Part shown: piece by piece, positions 8,917-18,397 of the stretch
Layout of the letters: every line of letters starts with the position of its first letter
How positions within the stretch are numbered: position 1 is the stretch's first letter
Source: Eutrophobius brisbanensis
Lineage (GTDB): Bacteria; Pseudomonadota; Gammaproteobacteria; Eutrophobiales; Eutrophobiaceae
Assembly (NCBI GenBank): GCA_038131795.1
Contig: JAYPQE010000003.1
Coordinates: 806,001 to 870,000, forward strand
Direction of reading: 5' to 3'
DNA length: 64,000 nt
The notes under the pieces: model-generated
Seen by the model: only the letters and a program-made list of their open reading frames with translations
The model's database searches: none
Told to the model about the DNA's origin: nothing
Made by a program: the position numbers and the translations under genes

Positions 8917-9621
8917 TCAAATGTCTATTGATTCAATTTCTTTCCTAATTGACATTAACATTGCAACAGGATCCCTTGCTTGAGTTACAGGTCTACCTAT
9001 AACAAGGTAATCACTACCTGAGATAACTGCATCTTTAGGCGTTTTTATTCGTTTCTGGTCGTCCGTACTCGCGTCAGCTGGTCTTATCCCCGGCGTTACC
9101 AGGCAAAAATCAGGCCCGAATGTCTGCCTCAATTTTTCTGTCTCATGCGCGGAACAAACAACCCCATCAAGACCTGAATCTGCAGTTAGTTTTGCCAGTT
9201 TCAAAACCATTTCATCTGTAGAATAAGAAATCCCAAGGTTTACAAGGTCCTCGTTAGATGTACTGGTTAATACAGTAACAGCAATTAAATATGGCCTGGA
9301 TGGTCCAATTTGAACAGCGTCCCTGGCAGCACAAAGCATGTCTTTGCCACCTATAGCGTGTACATTAAGCATCCAAACACCCATATTGACTGCTGCCTTG
9401 CATGCCTGATGTACCGTATTGGGTATATCATGAAATTTCAGGTCTAAAAATACATCAAACCCTTTACTTACAAGCGTTTCAACAATATCCGGACCATGTG
9501 CGGTAAATAATTGTTTTCCCACCTTCAGCTTGCAGAGATCTGGTTCCACCTTATCCACAAACTCCATTGCCTGTGATTTTGCAGAATAATCAAGTGCAAC
9601 TATTATTTTAGATTCGCTCAT
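8917..9621 (-). CDS. pyrF: Orotidine 5'-phosphate decarboxylase
   Basis: Last enzyme of UMP synthesis. The family signature DLKFHDIPNTV near residues 60-70 carries the catalytic Asp-Lys-Asp set. The C-terminal phosphate-binding SGSDYLVIGRPVTQA is also intact. A GTG at 9627 and an ATG at 9621 are both in frame. The GGTGAG just before the ATG could serve as its ribosome-binding site, so 9621 is chosen, but the distance is short and GTG remains possible. It overlaps the end of lapB by 14 to 20 bp, so the two are probably translated together. Confidence 0.96.
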   Translation of the reverse strand: MSESKIIVALDYSAKSQAMEFVDKVEPDLCKLKVGKQLFTAHGPDIVETLVSKGFDVFLDLKFHDIPNTVHQACKAAVNMGVWMLNVHAIGGKDMLCAARDAVQIGPSRPYLIAVTVLTSTSNEDLVNLGISYSTDEMVLKLAKLTADSGLDGVVCSAHETEKLRQTFGPDFCLVTPGIRPADASTDDQKRIKTPKDAVISGSDYLVIGRPVTQARDPVAMLMSIRKEIESIDI

Positions 9622-10786
9622 ACTCACCCGTCAGTGGGACAATGGATCCCCAATTTTTACACCCTGGACAATACCAATGGAGTTTTTTGGCCTCAAAACC
9701 ACAAACATTGCATTGATATTCAGGTTTGCTATCAATCACACTATTCATTAAATTCTTTATTGAGTTTAGTCTGGGTGGATCTATGCCATCAGTAGCTATT
9801 ACATACTCAAGCAACTGGTTTATACCATCCATACTCTTCATAGAAGCCAGATGTCGTTCAAAAAAACTTATAGCTGCATCATATCCCTCATCTTTCGCGA
9901 TGATCGTGGCCATATATTTAAGTAAACTGTAATAGGGGTTTTGTTCTATTAATTCCTGAAGATATTTTTTAAATTCGACTTCCTTATTTAGTGTTTTATA
10001 GCATTTTTCCAGTTGAGGTAATACTTCACCCATAAATTGTGGATCCTGTTTTTCAACCTTCTTGTAAGCATTAATAGCAGCTTTATATTTTTGCCTGGCA
10101 TACAACAGTTCTCCTTCCATTATGCTTGCCCTAATACAGTTAGGATCTAACCTCAAAGCACGTTTAATAAGGTCTTTCGCTTTTTTATCATCGCCAAGTA
10201 ATAAATCTTCACTGGCCATTTCACAATAATAAAGTGCAATAGTTTTACCATAGTCCTCAGAGCTTGCGGTTTCCAACCTTCTTGCTATGTTAATTGCTTT
10301 TTCCCAGTCTCTTTGTTGTTGATAAATATCCAGAAGATGTTCATAGGCATCCGTGGTCATCATCTCCATATCAATAAGATCAAATAATAATTTTTCCGCC
10401 CTGTCTAAAATCCCCAATTTTAAATAATCTTTACCCAGCTCCAGATAAGCCTGCGCACGATATTCAGTATTTAATGTTGGTCTTGCAATAAGATTTTGAT
10501 GAATTCGTATAGCCCTGTCCACCTCTCCTCTTCTTCTAAATAAATTCCCCAATGCCAGATATGTTTCTATGGTTTCACAATCCACCTCTATCATTTTTAC
10601 AAATATTTCAATCGCTTTGTCAGGCTGTTCATTTAATACATAATTTAAGCCTCTAAAGTAATCAGGATAAAAATTACGACGTGATTTGATATAAGTTGAA
10701 ATATATTTTTTTCTGGACGCGCACCAGCCTGCTACAAATGCAACAGGAATGAGAAGAAATAACACCATGTACCAGGTCTGATTCAT
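9608..10786 (-). CDS. lapB: LapB (YciM), LPS assembly TPR protein
   Basis: Membrane-anchored adaptor that controls LpxC turnover and coordinates lipopolysaccharide assembly in E. coli. One N-terminal transmembrane segment (about residues 4-21) is followed by tandem TPR repeats to about residue 340. A rubredoxin-like metal knuckle ends the protein, with C359, C362, C373 and C376 (CNVC and CPGC). Length 392 is close to the E. coli protein (389). It sits between lapA and pyrF, the same order as in enterobacteria. Confidence 0.94.
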   Translation of the reverse strand: MNQTWYMVLFLLIPVAFVAGWCASRKKYISTYIKSRRNFYPDYFRGLNYVLNEQPDKAIEIFVKMIEVDCETIETYLALGNLFRRRGEVDRAIRIHQNLIARPTLNTEYRAQAYLELGKDYLKLGILDRAEKLLFDLIDMEMMTTDAYEHLLDIYQQQRDWEKAINIARRLETASSEDYGKTIALYYCEMASEDLLLGDDKKAKDLIKRALRLDPNCIRASIMEGELLYARQKYKAAINAYKKVEKQDPQFMGEVLPQLEKCYKTLNKEVEFKKYLQELIEQNPYYSLLKYMATIIAKDEGYDAAISFFERHLASMKSMDGINQLLEYVIATDGIDPPRLNSIKNLMNSVIDSKPEYQCNVCGFEAKKLHWYCPGCKNWGSIVPLTGEYERI

Positions 10787-10796
10787 TTTTATAAAT

Positions 10797-11084
10797 TTAT
10801 TCTTTTACAGGAATAATCCTTAAAGTTTCCAGTTCCTGCTCTGTTAAGCGAAGTTTTGATGTTAATTTTGACTTATCTCTTTCCAGTTTAATTAAATTTG
10901 GAATCACTGTCGTCATACCAAGTACTGCACCAATACATATTGCGATCACAATAAACAGTGAAAAAGGCAAATCAATTGTTCCCAGGTAATAATTAAAAGT
11001 GACCAGTTGATCATTTCTAAGGTGAACAGCCAACGCAAATAAGACAATAATTATAAATAATAGTATTTTTATAAAACGTAGCAT
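10797..11084 (-). CDS. lapA: LapA-domain inner membrane protein
   Basis: Small DUF1049 protein (about 95 residues) with two hydrophobic segments, at roughly residues 3-20 and 37-62, and a charged helical tail predicted to face the cytoplasm. It is the usual partner of LapB, encoded 10 bp downstream. A longer frame starting at TTG 11099 exists, but AGGAGG sits 6-7 nt before the ATG at 11084, which decides the start. The next gene upstream, ihfB, ends about 108 bp away; that gap is AT-rich and no convincing promoter or terminator is visible in it. Confidence 0.9.
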   Translation of the reverse strand: MLRFIKILLFIIIVLFALAVHLRNDQLVTFNYYLGTIDLPFSLFIVIAICIGAVLGMTTVIPNLIKLERDKSKLTSKLRLTEQELETLRIIPVKE

Positions 11085-11192
11085 AGAACCTCCTGGCAAC
11101 GGTCTAAGATATATAATTCTAGCTTGATATAGACGATTCTACATCTATCTCAGTATTTTGAGAGTATTACTGCGGACTGCGACGGGATTTCG

Positions 11193-11519
11193 TTAAAGAG
11201 GCTTGTATTCTTCAGGGTCTTGATTAATCGGCACATCTTTTGTTTGATCAATTCGGTCTCGAAGCTGTTTCCCCGGCTTAAAGTGTGGGACATATTTTGC
11301 CGGTAATGACACTGGGTCACCTGACTTGGGATTTCTACCGACCCTGGGCGGACGATAATGCAGGGAAAAACTGCCGAAGCCTCGAATTTCTATCCGCTCA
11401 CCATTGGACAACGCATTGGCCATATGCTCAAGAATCGTCTTAACCGCCAACTCTACATCTTTATATGCCAACTGATATTGTCGTTTGGCTAAAGATTCAA
11501 TAAGTTCTGATTTTGTCAT
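11193..11519 (-). CDS. ihfB: Integration host factor beta subunit
   Basis: HU/IHF-family DNA-bending protein, 108 residues. The start MTKSELIESLA and the DNA-binding arm RIEIRGFGSFSLHYRPPRVGRNPKSG are typical of the beta rather than alpha subunit or HU. The C-terminal extension of about 12 residues (KDVPINQDPEEYKPL) is longer than in E. coli and acidic. It follows rpsA directly on the same strand, the conserved rpsA-ihfB order. Confidence 0.96.
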   Translation of the reverse strand: MTKSELIESLAKRQYQLAYKDVELAVKTILEHMANALSNGERIEIRGFGSFSLHYRPPRVGRNPKSGDPVSLPAKYVPHFKPGKQLRDRIDQTKDVPINQDPEEYKPL

Positions 11520-11574
11520 TTTTTGGTTTTCAGTATTATTGAATTTTAAGTATGAACTAAAATCAGGTGAATTC

Positions 11575-13245
11575 CTAATTATTATCCAGATGTTCCTTTA
11601 ACAAGTCACCCAATTTTGTCCCACCAGATGATTCAGGAGAATATTCTCTGACGGCCGCAATTTCTTCATCTGTTTCTTTTGCCCTGACAGATACTGCAAT
11701 AACGCGTTTTTTTCTGTCGACGGCAGTAATTTTAACTTCCAATTCTTCACCTTCCTTGGTGAACATTCTGGCATCATCAACCTGTTTATCTATTGATAAC
11801 TCAGAAGCCTTTAACTGTCCCTCTACTCCCTCAGCAAGTAATACGACAACATGTTTCTGTTCTACACTGAAAACCTTGGCATTAACAATACTACCTTTGG
11901 GGTTTTCAGCAACGAAACTGGAAAAAGGATCTTTTTCAAGCTGTTTGATCCCGAGGGAAATTCTTTCCCGTTCGGCATCCACAGCCAGTACTGTGGTTTC
12001 AATCTCATCGCCTTTCTGGAATTTACGTACGAGTTCTTCGCTGTCTTCAGACCAGGAAACATCTGACAAGTGTACTAATCCGTCAATACCGCCATCCAGA
12101 CCAATAAATATTCCAAAATCGGTAATCGATTTGATCACCCCAACGACTTTATCACCCTTGTTATGTAAGGCAGCAAACTCTTCCCAGGGATTTGGCTGGC
12201 ATTGCTTCATGCCCAGGGAAATTCGTCTTCTTTCCTGATCAATATCCAGAATAATCACATCGACTTCATCACCGATATGGACAATCTTTGATGGGTGTAC
12301 ATTTTTATTCGTCCAATCCATTTCAGAGACGTGTACCAGACCTTCAACACCTTCTTCCAGCTCTACAAAACAACCATAATCTGCAATATTGGTAATTTTT
12401 CCATGCAGCCGCGAATTTTCTGGAAAACGTCTGGTCAGATCACTCCATGGATCTTCTCCCATTTGTTTAAGACCAAGCGAAACACGGTTTCTTTCTCGGT
12501 CAAACTTCAATACCTTCACATCAATCTCTTCACCGATATTGACTATCTCGGCAGGGTCTTTGACCCGTTTCCATGCCATATCAGTGATGTGTAACAATCC
12601 GTCAATACCACCGAGGTCCAGAAACGCACCATAATCTGTGAGATTTTTGACCACCCCTTTTATAACAGCGCCTTCTGAAATCTTCTCCAGTAATGCATCT
12701 CGTTCAGCAGAACTTTCACTTTCAACGACTGCCCGTCGTGAGACCACAACGTTATTGCGTTTCTGATCAATCTTAATGACCTTGAATTCCAGGGGTTTAC
12801 CCTCAAGGTAAGAGGTATCGCGAACCGGGCGGGTATCTACCAGGGAGCCAGGCAAAAATGCCCTGACTTTATCAATATCAACTGTGAAACCACCTTTTAC
12901 CCGTTCGGTAATCACGCCGGTGACCGTTTCGCCATCATTATGCGCCTTTTCAAGAAATTCCCAGGCCAATTGACGCTTGGCCTTTTCTCTGGAAAGGCGG
13001 GTTTCACCAAATCCATCTTCAACAGCATCAAGGGCGACATCAACACTGTCACCTACACTGACTTCCAGTTCCCCATTTTCATCATAAAACTGGTCAATAG
13101 GGATAAACGCTTCTGATTTTAACCCTGCGTTCACGACTACACTATCGCCGCTCATATCCACTACCGTACCATTGATGATACTGCCTGGTTTCATCCTGGC
13201 ATCTATCTGGCTTTGTTCAAATAACTCTGCGAAACTTTCACTCAT
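11575..13245 (-). CDS. rpsA: 30S ribosomal protein S1
   Basis: Largest ribosomal protein, which binds mRNA for initiation. The 556 residues hold six S1/OB repeats at roughly 21-87, 105-171, 192-260, 277-347, 364-434 and 451-519. Repeats 3 to 5 are the most regular (DYGAFLDLGGIDGLLHITD, DYGCFVELEEGVEGLVHVSE, DFGIFIGLDGGIDGLVHLSD). A short inverted repeat, ACTGTT at 13267-13272 and AACAGT at 13286-13291, lies in the leader. It could belong to the S1 autoregulatory region known in E. coli, but that is speculation. Neighbours cmk and ihfB are the canonical ones. Confidence 0.98.
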   Translation of the reverse strand: MSESFAELFEQSQIDARMKPGSIINGTVVDMSGDSVVVNAGLKSEAFIPIDQFYDENGELEVSVGDSVDVALDAVEDGFGETRLSREKAKRQLAWEFLEKAHNDGETVTGVITERVKGGFTVDIDKVRAFLPGSLVDTRPVRDTSYLEGKPLEFKVIKIDQKRNNVVVSRRAVVESESSAERDALLEKISEGAVIKGVVKNLTDYGAFLDLGGIDGLLHITDMAWKRVKDPAEIVNIGEEIDVKVLKFDRERNRVSLGLKQMGEDPWSDLTRRFPENSRLHGKITNIADYGCFVELEEGVEGLVHVSEMDWTNKNVHPSKIVHIGDEVDVIILDIDQERRRISLGMKQCQPNPWEEFAALHNKGDKVVGVIKSITDFGIFIGLDGGIDGLVHLSDVSWSEDSEELVRKFQKGDEIETTVLAVDAERERISLGIKQLEKDPFSSFVAENPKGSIVNAKVFSVEQKHVVVLLAEGVEGQLKASELSIDKQVDDARMFTKEGEELEVKITAVDRKKRVIAVSVRAKETDEEIAAVREYSPESSGGTKLGDLLKEHLDNN

Positions 13246-13303
13246 GGAAAAATTGTTATCCTAAATACTGTTAAATTAATTTGTAAACAGTGTAATTCAC
13301 GCA

Positions 13304-13999
13304 TTAGTTTGCGTCTAATTCGGGAAAGTTTTCAACCACAATCTCCCAAATCTTATTAATAACCTGTTCAATCCTCATCGTTGTCGTATCAATGACAACT
13401 GCATCCGTGGCCGGCTTCAATGGTGATTCCTCACGTAGCCAATCACGGTCGTCCCGTTCGGCAATCTCTGCCGAAAGGCGGGCAAGGTTAACACTAAACC
13501 CTTGTTCTTTCAACTGTTTATAGCGTCTGTTTAGCCTTTCTTCTGGGCTGGCAGTGAGAAATATTTTCACTCTGGCTCCAGGAAAAACGACGGTCCCCAT
13601 ATCCCGACCATCGGCAATCAACCCGGGATGGCGACAAAAATCACGCTGGCGAGTCAATAATGCCTCTCTTACGGGCGAAAATCTGGCCACCTGAGATGCT
13701 GCGTTGCCGCATTCTTCTGTACGGATTTGGCTGGATATTTCCTGATTATCCAGAAATATCTCCATTTTGTCTGTGCCCATGGCGTTTTGAAATGACACAT
13801 TCAGGTCCCTCGCCAGCGTAGAGAGCTTATCTTCATCATCCAGAGGGATATTGGCTGTGATGGCCGCGAATGCCAAAACACGGTATATAGCACCGCTATC
13901 CAGCAGGTGCCACCCGGTTTTATTTGCCAGGTGCAGGCAGACGGTCCCCTTACCCACGCCACTGGGACCATCTATAGCAATGACCGGGGCATCAGACAT
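13304..13999 (-). CDS. cmk: Cytidylate kinase
   Basis: Phosphorylates CMP and dCMP. Walker A GPSGVGKGT begins at residue 11. The CMP-binding insert and ADGRDMGTVVFPGARVKIFL are intact, as is the lid region RRYKQLKEQG. At 231 residues the length is normal. The start overlaps the aroA stop by 8 bp, consistent with a shared transcript running from the aro genes into rpsA. Confidence 0.97.
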   Translation of the reverse strand: MSDAPVIAIDGPSGVGKGTVCLHLANKTGWHLLDSGAIYRVLAFAAITANIPLDDEDKLSTLARDLNVSFQNAMGTDKMEIFLDNQEISSQIRTEECGNAASQVARFSPVREALLTRQRDFCRHPGLIADGRDMGTVVFPGARVKIFLTASPEERLNRRYKQLKEQGFSVNLARLSAEIAERDDRDWLREESPLKPATDAVVIDTTTMRIEQVINKIWEIVVENFPELDAN

Positions 14000-15314
14000 G
14001 GTCGGATTGTATCGTGATATTACAACCTAATGCATTGGCAGATTCAACGAATCCGGGGTAAGAGGTATTAACATTGATGCAATCGTGGATTGTGATGGGT
14101 GCAGTGGCATTAATTGCCGCAATGGAAAATGCCATGGCGATTCGATGATCGCCATAACTGTCTATTTCACCACCTTTTATGACGCCTCCCTGAACCGTCA
14201 TACCATCTGGTCGTGTGGTAACTCCAATACCCAGGTTTTCCAATCCCGCAGCAATAGCCGCAATACGATCGCTTTCTTTCACCCTTAATTCTTCGGCCCC
14301 GGATAAAGTGGTTTCACCCACGGCATTCGCCGCGGCGATCATAATAATGGGAAATTCATCAATAGCTATAGGGACCAGATGCTCAGGAATAGCAATACCC
14401 TTCAGTGGACTGTGACGAACTCTGATATCCGCCACCGGTTCAGTCGATGTATCATTTGCCCGAACAATTTCAATGTCACCTCCCATCATCCGGATGATAT
14501 CGATCACTGCAGCCCGGGTAGGGTTTATCCCCACATTGGTTAATATGACATCAGCTCCAGGACAAATTGAGCCTGCCACAATAAAGAATGCGGCAGATGA
14601 GATATCACCCGGCACCGTCAGGTCCCTGGCCTGTAATCGCCCCGAACAGATACTTAAAGTCATTCCATGTCGTTTAATGCGCCCCCCAAACTGGGTCAGC
14701 ATTCGTTCAGTATGATCGCGAGTGACCTCAGGTTCTGTAATCCGTGTCTCACTATCTGCGTACAACCCGGCTAGCAATAAACAGGACTTTAACTGGGCAC
14801 TGGCCACGGGCATTTTATAATCTATTGCGGTGAGTGTCTTACCGCCTTTAATAAACATGGGTAAAGTTCCATCATCACTGCAGGTAATCTCTGCACCCAT
14901 TTGTTTCAAGGGGGCGATGATTCGTCTCATGGGACGTCTTGAGAGCGATTCATCACCTGTCAGGGTGGAATCAAATTTTTGTGCTGCCAATATGCCAGAC
15001 AACAATCTCACTGAGGTGCCAGAATTACCAAAATACAACGCCTCCTTACTGGCTTGCAGGCCGTCCAGGCCAACGCCATGAATAATCACCACCTCATTTT
15101 CATGTTCAATTTTCACCCCCATATCTGCAAACACACCTAATGTTGCCTTTGCATCTTCACTGTTCAACAACCCTGCAATTTTTGAGACACCATCTGCCAG
15201 TGAGGCGAATATAATGGCGCGGTGAGAAATGGACTTATCGCCCGGAATACACAACTCTCCAGCCAACCGGTCAACAGGTGTAGCGATATAATTAATTCTT
15301 GAACCAGCACTCAT
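13992..15314 (-). CDS. aroA: 3-phosphoshikimate 1-carboxyvinyltransferase (EPSP synthase)
   Basis: Sixth step of the shikimate pathway. Substrate-binding GDKSISHRAI (residues 25-34), GNSGTSVRLLSG and the C-terminal SYGDHRIAMAFSIA are all present. The 440 residues cover both halves of the inverse alpha/beta barrel. It follows tyrA with a single-base gap. In Pseudomonas the tyrA and aroA domains are one fused protein; here tyrA ends with its own TAG and aroA has its own ATG. Downstream it overlaps cmk. Confidence 0.97.
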   Translation of the reverse strand: MSAGSRINYIATPVDRLAGELCIPGDKSISHRAIIFASLADGVSKIAGLLNSEDAKATLGVFADMGVKIEHENEVVIIHGVGLDGLQASKEALYFGNSGTSVRLLSGILAAQKFDSTLTGDESLSRRPMRRIIAPLKQMGAEITCSDDGTLPMFIKGGKTLTAIDYKMPVASAQLKSCLLLAGLYADSETRITEPEVTRDHTERMLTQFGGRIKRHGMTLSICSGRLQARDLTVPGDISSAAFFIVAGSICPGADVILTNVGINPTRAAVIDIIRMMGGDIEIVRANDTSTEPVADIRVRHSPLKGIAIPEHLVPIAIDEFPIIMIAAANAVGETTLSGAEELRVKESDRIAAIAAGLENLGIGVTTRPDGMTVQGGVIKGGEIDSYGDHRIAMAFSIAAINATAPITIHDCINVNTSYPGFVESANALGCNITIQSDHV

Positions 15315-15315
15315 A

Positions 15316-16173
15316 CTAATTCAGCTTTTCACGAGTATGTTTAACCCTGGAAAATAATGTCTTTAAACCAGCACTGTCATCTTCCATGATTAATTTCTCT
15401 ATCTTTTTCAGATACAGAGAATACTGTCCCATGAGCTGTAATAGTTGATCTTTATTTGCCAGACATATATCCGCCCACATCTCCGGGTTACTGGCAGCGA
15501 TACGTGTAAAATCCCTGAACCCACCGGCGGAAAACTTGAACACATCGCCTTCCTCTTCCATGTCAGCTAGACAATCAACCAGTGCGTATGCCAGGACATG
15601 GGGTAGATGACTGGTGGCTGCCAACACTTTATCGTGGTGGTCTATATCCATGGTCACAACATTGGCGCCACACGCTTCCCACATACAGGAAATGCGACTC
15701 ACATCTTCAGCAGTATTTTCCGGCAGCGGTGTCAAAATGACCAGGTGGTCTTCATAAAGTTCTTTAAATGACGCCTCCACTCCGCTTTTTTCAGTACCTG
15801 CAATGGGATGGCCGGGAACAAACTGGTTAACGCCGTCTTCAAGGACCTCCCTGGCAGCGCCAACCACACTGCCCTTCTCACTACCAGCATCAGTAATCAA
15901 TACCTCTTTCCCAATACAGTCTTTTAATTGCTCTAATATTGGTTTGAATGTCGCAAGGGGGGTGGCAATAAGAATAACATCAGCACCTTCAACTACATCT
16001 TCTATCTTGTCAGAGTACTCATCGATGACCCCCAGCTCGACAGCTTTCTTCAGGTTGTCTTTATTTCTGCCAAAACCTGAAATGGTCTGACATTGTGCAT
16101 TGCTCCTCAGGGCACGCGCCAGTGATCCACCAATAAGCCCTACTCCAATGATTGCAATTTTATTGAATAGCAT
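15316..16173 (-). CDS. tyrA: Prephenate dehydrogenase
   Basis: Converts prephenate to 4-hydroxyphenylpyruvate for tyrosine. NAD-binding motif GVGLIGGSLARAL starts at residue 10. Catalytic-region segments FVPGHPIAGTEKSG and SHLPHVLAYALV are intact. The protein (285 residues) is monofunctional, without the chorismate mutase domain of the E. coli enzyme and without the aroA fusion of Pseudomonas. It lies directly between pheA and aroA; the hisC gene that separates pheA from tyrA in Pseudomonas is absent. Confidence 0.95.
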   Translation of the reverse strand: MLFNKIAIIGVGLIGGSLARALRSNAQCQTISGFGRNKDNLKKAVELGVIDEYSDKIEDVVEGADVILIATPLATFKPILEQLKDCIGKEVLITDAGSEKGSVVGAAREVLEDGVNQFVPGHPIAGTEKSGVEASFKELYEDHLVILTPLPENTAEDVSRISCMWEACGANVVTMDIDHHDKVLAATSHLPHVLAYALVDCLADMEEEGDVFKFSAGGFRDFTRIAASNPEMWADICLANKDQLLQLMGQYSLYLKKIEKLIMEDDSAGLKTLFSRVKHTREKLN

Positions 16174-16220
16174 TTGTTATATAATACCTGGCTGCAATGA
16201 ACTAAGCGGCAAAGGTGAAA

Positions 16221-17306
16221 TTATAGGATGGCACGGGGATAAGATCCCAGCACCTTGACCATAGACGCTTCTGCCTGCAGCTGCATTATGGACCTGGATA
16301 CCTTTGCATTTTCAATATGTCCATCTACATCCACAAAAAAGATATATTCCCACAGGCCTTTTCTTGAAGGTCTTGATTCAATTTTGGTCATATTAACTTT
16401 ATTGTCCGCAAAACATTTGAGCATGTTCAATAATGCTCCGGGTTTACTTGGCATGGAAAATAGTAACGATGTTTTATCGTCACCTGATTTTGGCACTTCA
16501 TTAGGAGATATAATCAGAAAACGGGTGGAATTGTCCGCTTCATCTTCAATATTTTGAGCAATGATTTTCAATTTATAGATGACCGCATTGGTCTTGCCGG
16601 CAATGGCCGCTGATTTATTATTTTTACTTGCAAGTCGCGCTGCTTCTGCATTACTGTTAACGGGTATTTGTTCTACACCCGGCATATTTGACTCCAGCCA
16701 TTTTCTACATTGGGCAAAAGACTGTTGATGAGAATAAATTCTTTCAATATTTTTCTTTACCTTGGTTCGACTCATCAAAAATTGATTAATTCTGGTCTCC
16801 ACTTCGCCATTAATCTTGAGATCTGAATCCATCAGCATGTCCAGGGTATGATTCACCACACCCTCAATGGAATTCTCCACAGGCACTACCCCATAGTCAC
16901 AATTACCAGATTGCACGTTATGAAAGACCTGATCAATTGATTGCAGGGGAACACACTCAACAGCATGTCCAAAGTGTTTCATGGCCGCTGAATGGGTAAA
17001 TGTACCTTCCGGCCCTAAATAAGCCACCTGCAACTGTTTTTCCAACGCCAGGCAGGCTGAGATGAGTTCACGAAACAGGCCGGCCATGGTTTTATCAGAC
17101 ATAGGCCCGGTATTGGATTTAATTACCTGCCTTAGTATCTGTGCTTCGCGTTCCGGACGGTAATATTTAACCGGTCCTTTACCTGAATTTTTGATATCTG
17201 CAATATCAGTGGCCAGTTTAGCCCTTTCACTGATTAAACGGATTAGCTTTTTATCAACTTCATCTATCCGTTTTCTAACCTCACTGAGTTTTTTTTCAGA
17301 TACCAT
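16221..17306 (-). CDS. pheA: PheA, bifunctional chorismate mutase/prephenate dehydratase
   Basis: Makes phenylpyruvate from chorismate. The chorismate mutase domain covers about residues 1-90 (RKRIDEVDKKLIRLISERA). The dehydratase domain runs from about 95 to 270 and includes AYLGPEGTFTHSAAMKHFG, VPVENSIEGVVNHTLDML and the TRF motif STRFLIIS. A C-terminal ACT domain (about 280-360) has GALLNMLKCFADNKVNMTKI and ESRPSRKGLWEY, the usual phenylalanine-feedback site. The gene is 2 bp from serC and in the same direction. Confidence 0.97.
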   Translation of the reverse strand: MVSEKKLSEVRKRIDEVDKKLIRLISERAKLATDIADIKNSGKGPVKYYRPEREAQILRQVIKSNTGPMSDKTMAGLFRELISACLALEKQLQVAYLGPEGTFTHSAAMKHFGHAVECVPLQSIDQVFHNVQSGNCDYGVVPVENSIEGVVNHTLDMLMDSDLKINGEVETRINQFLMSRTKVKKNIERIYSHQQSFAQCRKWLESNMPGVEQIPVNSNAEAARLASKNNKSAAIAGKTNAVIYKLKIIAQNIEDEADNSTRFLIISPNEVPKSGDDKTSLLFSMPSKPGALLNMLKCFADNKVNMTKIESRPSRKGLWEYIFFVDVDGHIENAKVSRSIMQLQAEASMVKVLGSYPRAIL

Positions 17307-17308
17307 TG

Positions 17309-18397
17309 TTATCCATGTTGTTGTTCGAAATCCTGCATAAAAGAAATCAATGCATCTACACCCGCCATGGGCATGCCATTATATATACTTGCTCGCATAC
17401 CACCGACGCTACGGTGACCTTTGAGCTCCACGAGGCCATTTTGTTTGGCTTCACTGAGGAAAGTTCCATTTAATTCATCATCGCCAAGTATAAATGGCAC
17501 ATTCATTCTTGAGCGGAATTGTGTTGGAATGGGATTAGAGTAAAAATCGCTGGCATCAACAAAGTCATATAATTTACCAGACCGCTGTTTGGCAAGTGTA
17601 TCCATTGCATCAACTCCACCCTGGCGTTTGATCCACTTGTAAATTAGCCCTGCCATGTACCAGCTGAAGCTGGGTGGTGTATTGAACATGGAATCATTAT
17701 CGGCATAGATCTTGAAATCCAGTAAAAATGGAATCTTGTCTCCTGCTTTGCCAATCAAGTCCTCCCGAATAATGACACAAGCAATACCGGCGGGACCAAA
17801 GTTTTTCTGCGCACTGGCAAATACAATTCCATAGCGACTGACGTCAAATGGACGAGATAGAAAATTGGATGTCATATCACATACCAGAGGCACATCTCCC
17901 GCATCTGGTATATCGGCAAATTCAACACCGGTGATGGTCTCGTTATCTGTGTAATATAAATATGCCGCATCACGGATCAGGTCCCAATTATCACGCTCGG
18001 GTATAGTGTAATAATTGTCAGCAGCAGAATCAGCGGCCACATGAATCTTTCCAAGGCGCGTGGCCTCTTTACAGGCCTTCTTAGACCAACTTCCTGTCAC
18101 CAGGTAATCCGCTGTCTCCCCATTGGCAAGTAGATTCAGGGGAACGGCACTCATCATCATGGTTGCGCCACCGGGCACATAGAGAATTTTATAATTATCC
18201 GGGACTGCCAGAATTTCCCTGAGATTGGCTTCGGCCTCTTCAGTGATGGAAATAAATTCTTTACTTCGGTGACTCATTTCAATCACAGAAATACCTGTAC
18301 CGTTCCAGTCCAGCAGTTCATCTTTGACCTGCTGCATGACTTCCTGCGGCAGCATTGCCGGGCCAGCGCCAAAATTGTATACAGTCTTACTTGTCAT
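17309..18397 (-). CDS. serC: Phosphoserine aminotransferase
   Basis: PLP enzyme for serine synthesis, also able to act in pyridoxine synthesis. The start YNFGAGPAMLPQEV and the pyridoxal lysine in FASAQKNFGPAG at about residue 198 identify SerC. Length 362 matches the family. Its start codon overlaps the gyrA stop (ATGA), and pheA follows immediately, as in Pseudomonas (gyrA-serC-pheA). Confidence 0.97.
   Translation of the reverse strand: MTSKTVYNFGAGPAMLPQEVMQQVKDELLDWNGTGISVIEMSHRSKEFISITEEAEANLREILAVPDNYKILYVPGGATMMMSAVPLNLLANGETADYLVTGSWSKKACKEATRLGKIHVAADSAADNYYTIPERDNWDLIRDAAYLYYTDNETITGVEFADIPDAGDVPLVCDMTSNFLSRPFDVSRYGIVFASAQKNFGPAGIACVIIREDLIGKAGDKIPFLLDFKIYADNDSMFNTPPSFSWYMAGLIYKWIKRQGGVDAMDTLAKQRSGKLYDFVDASDFYSNPIPTQFRSRMNVPFILGDDELNGTFLSEAKQNGLVELKGHRSVGGMRASIYNGMPMAGVDALISFMQDFEQQHG

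Noticed and set aside
11756..12238. 160-codon plus-strand frame opposite rpsA
   Set aside because: It is antisense to the conserved S1 repeats, Ser/Pro-rich in composition and shows no motif; the repeats on the other strand explain it.
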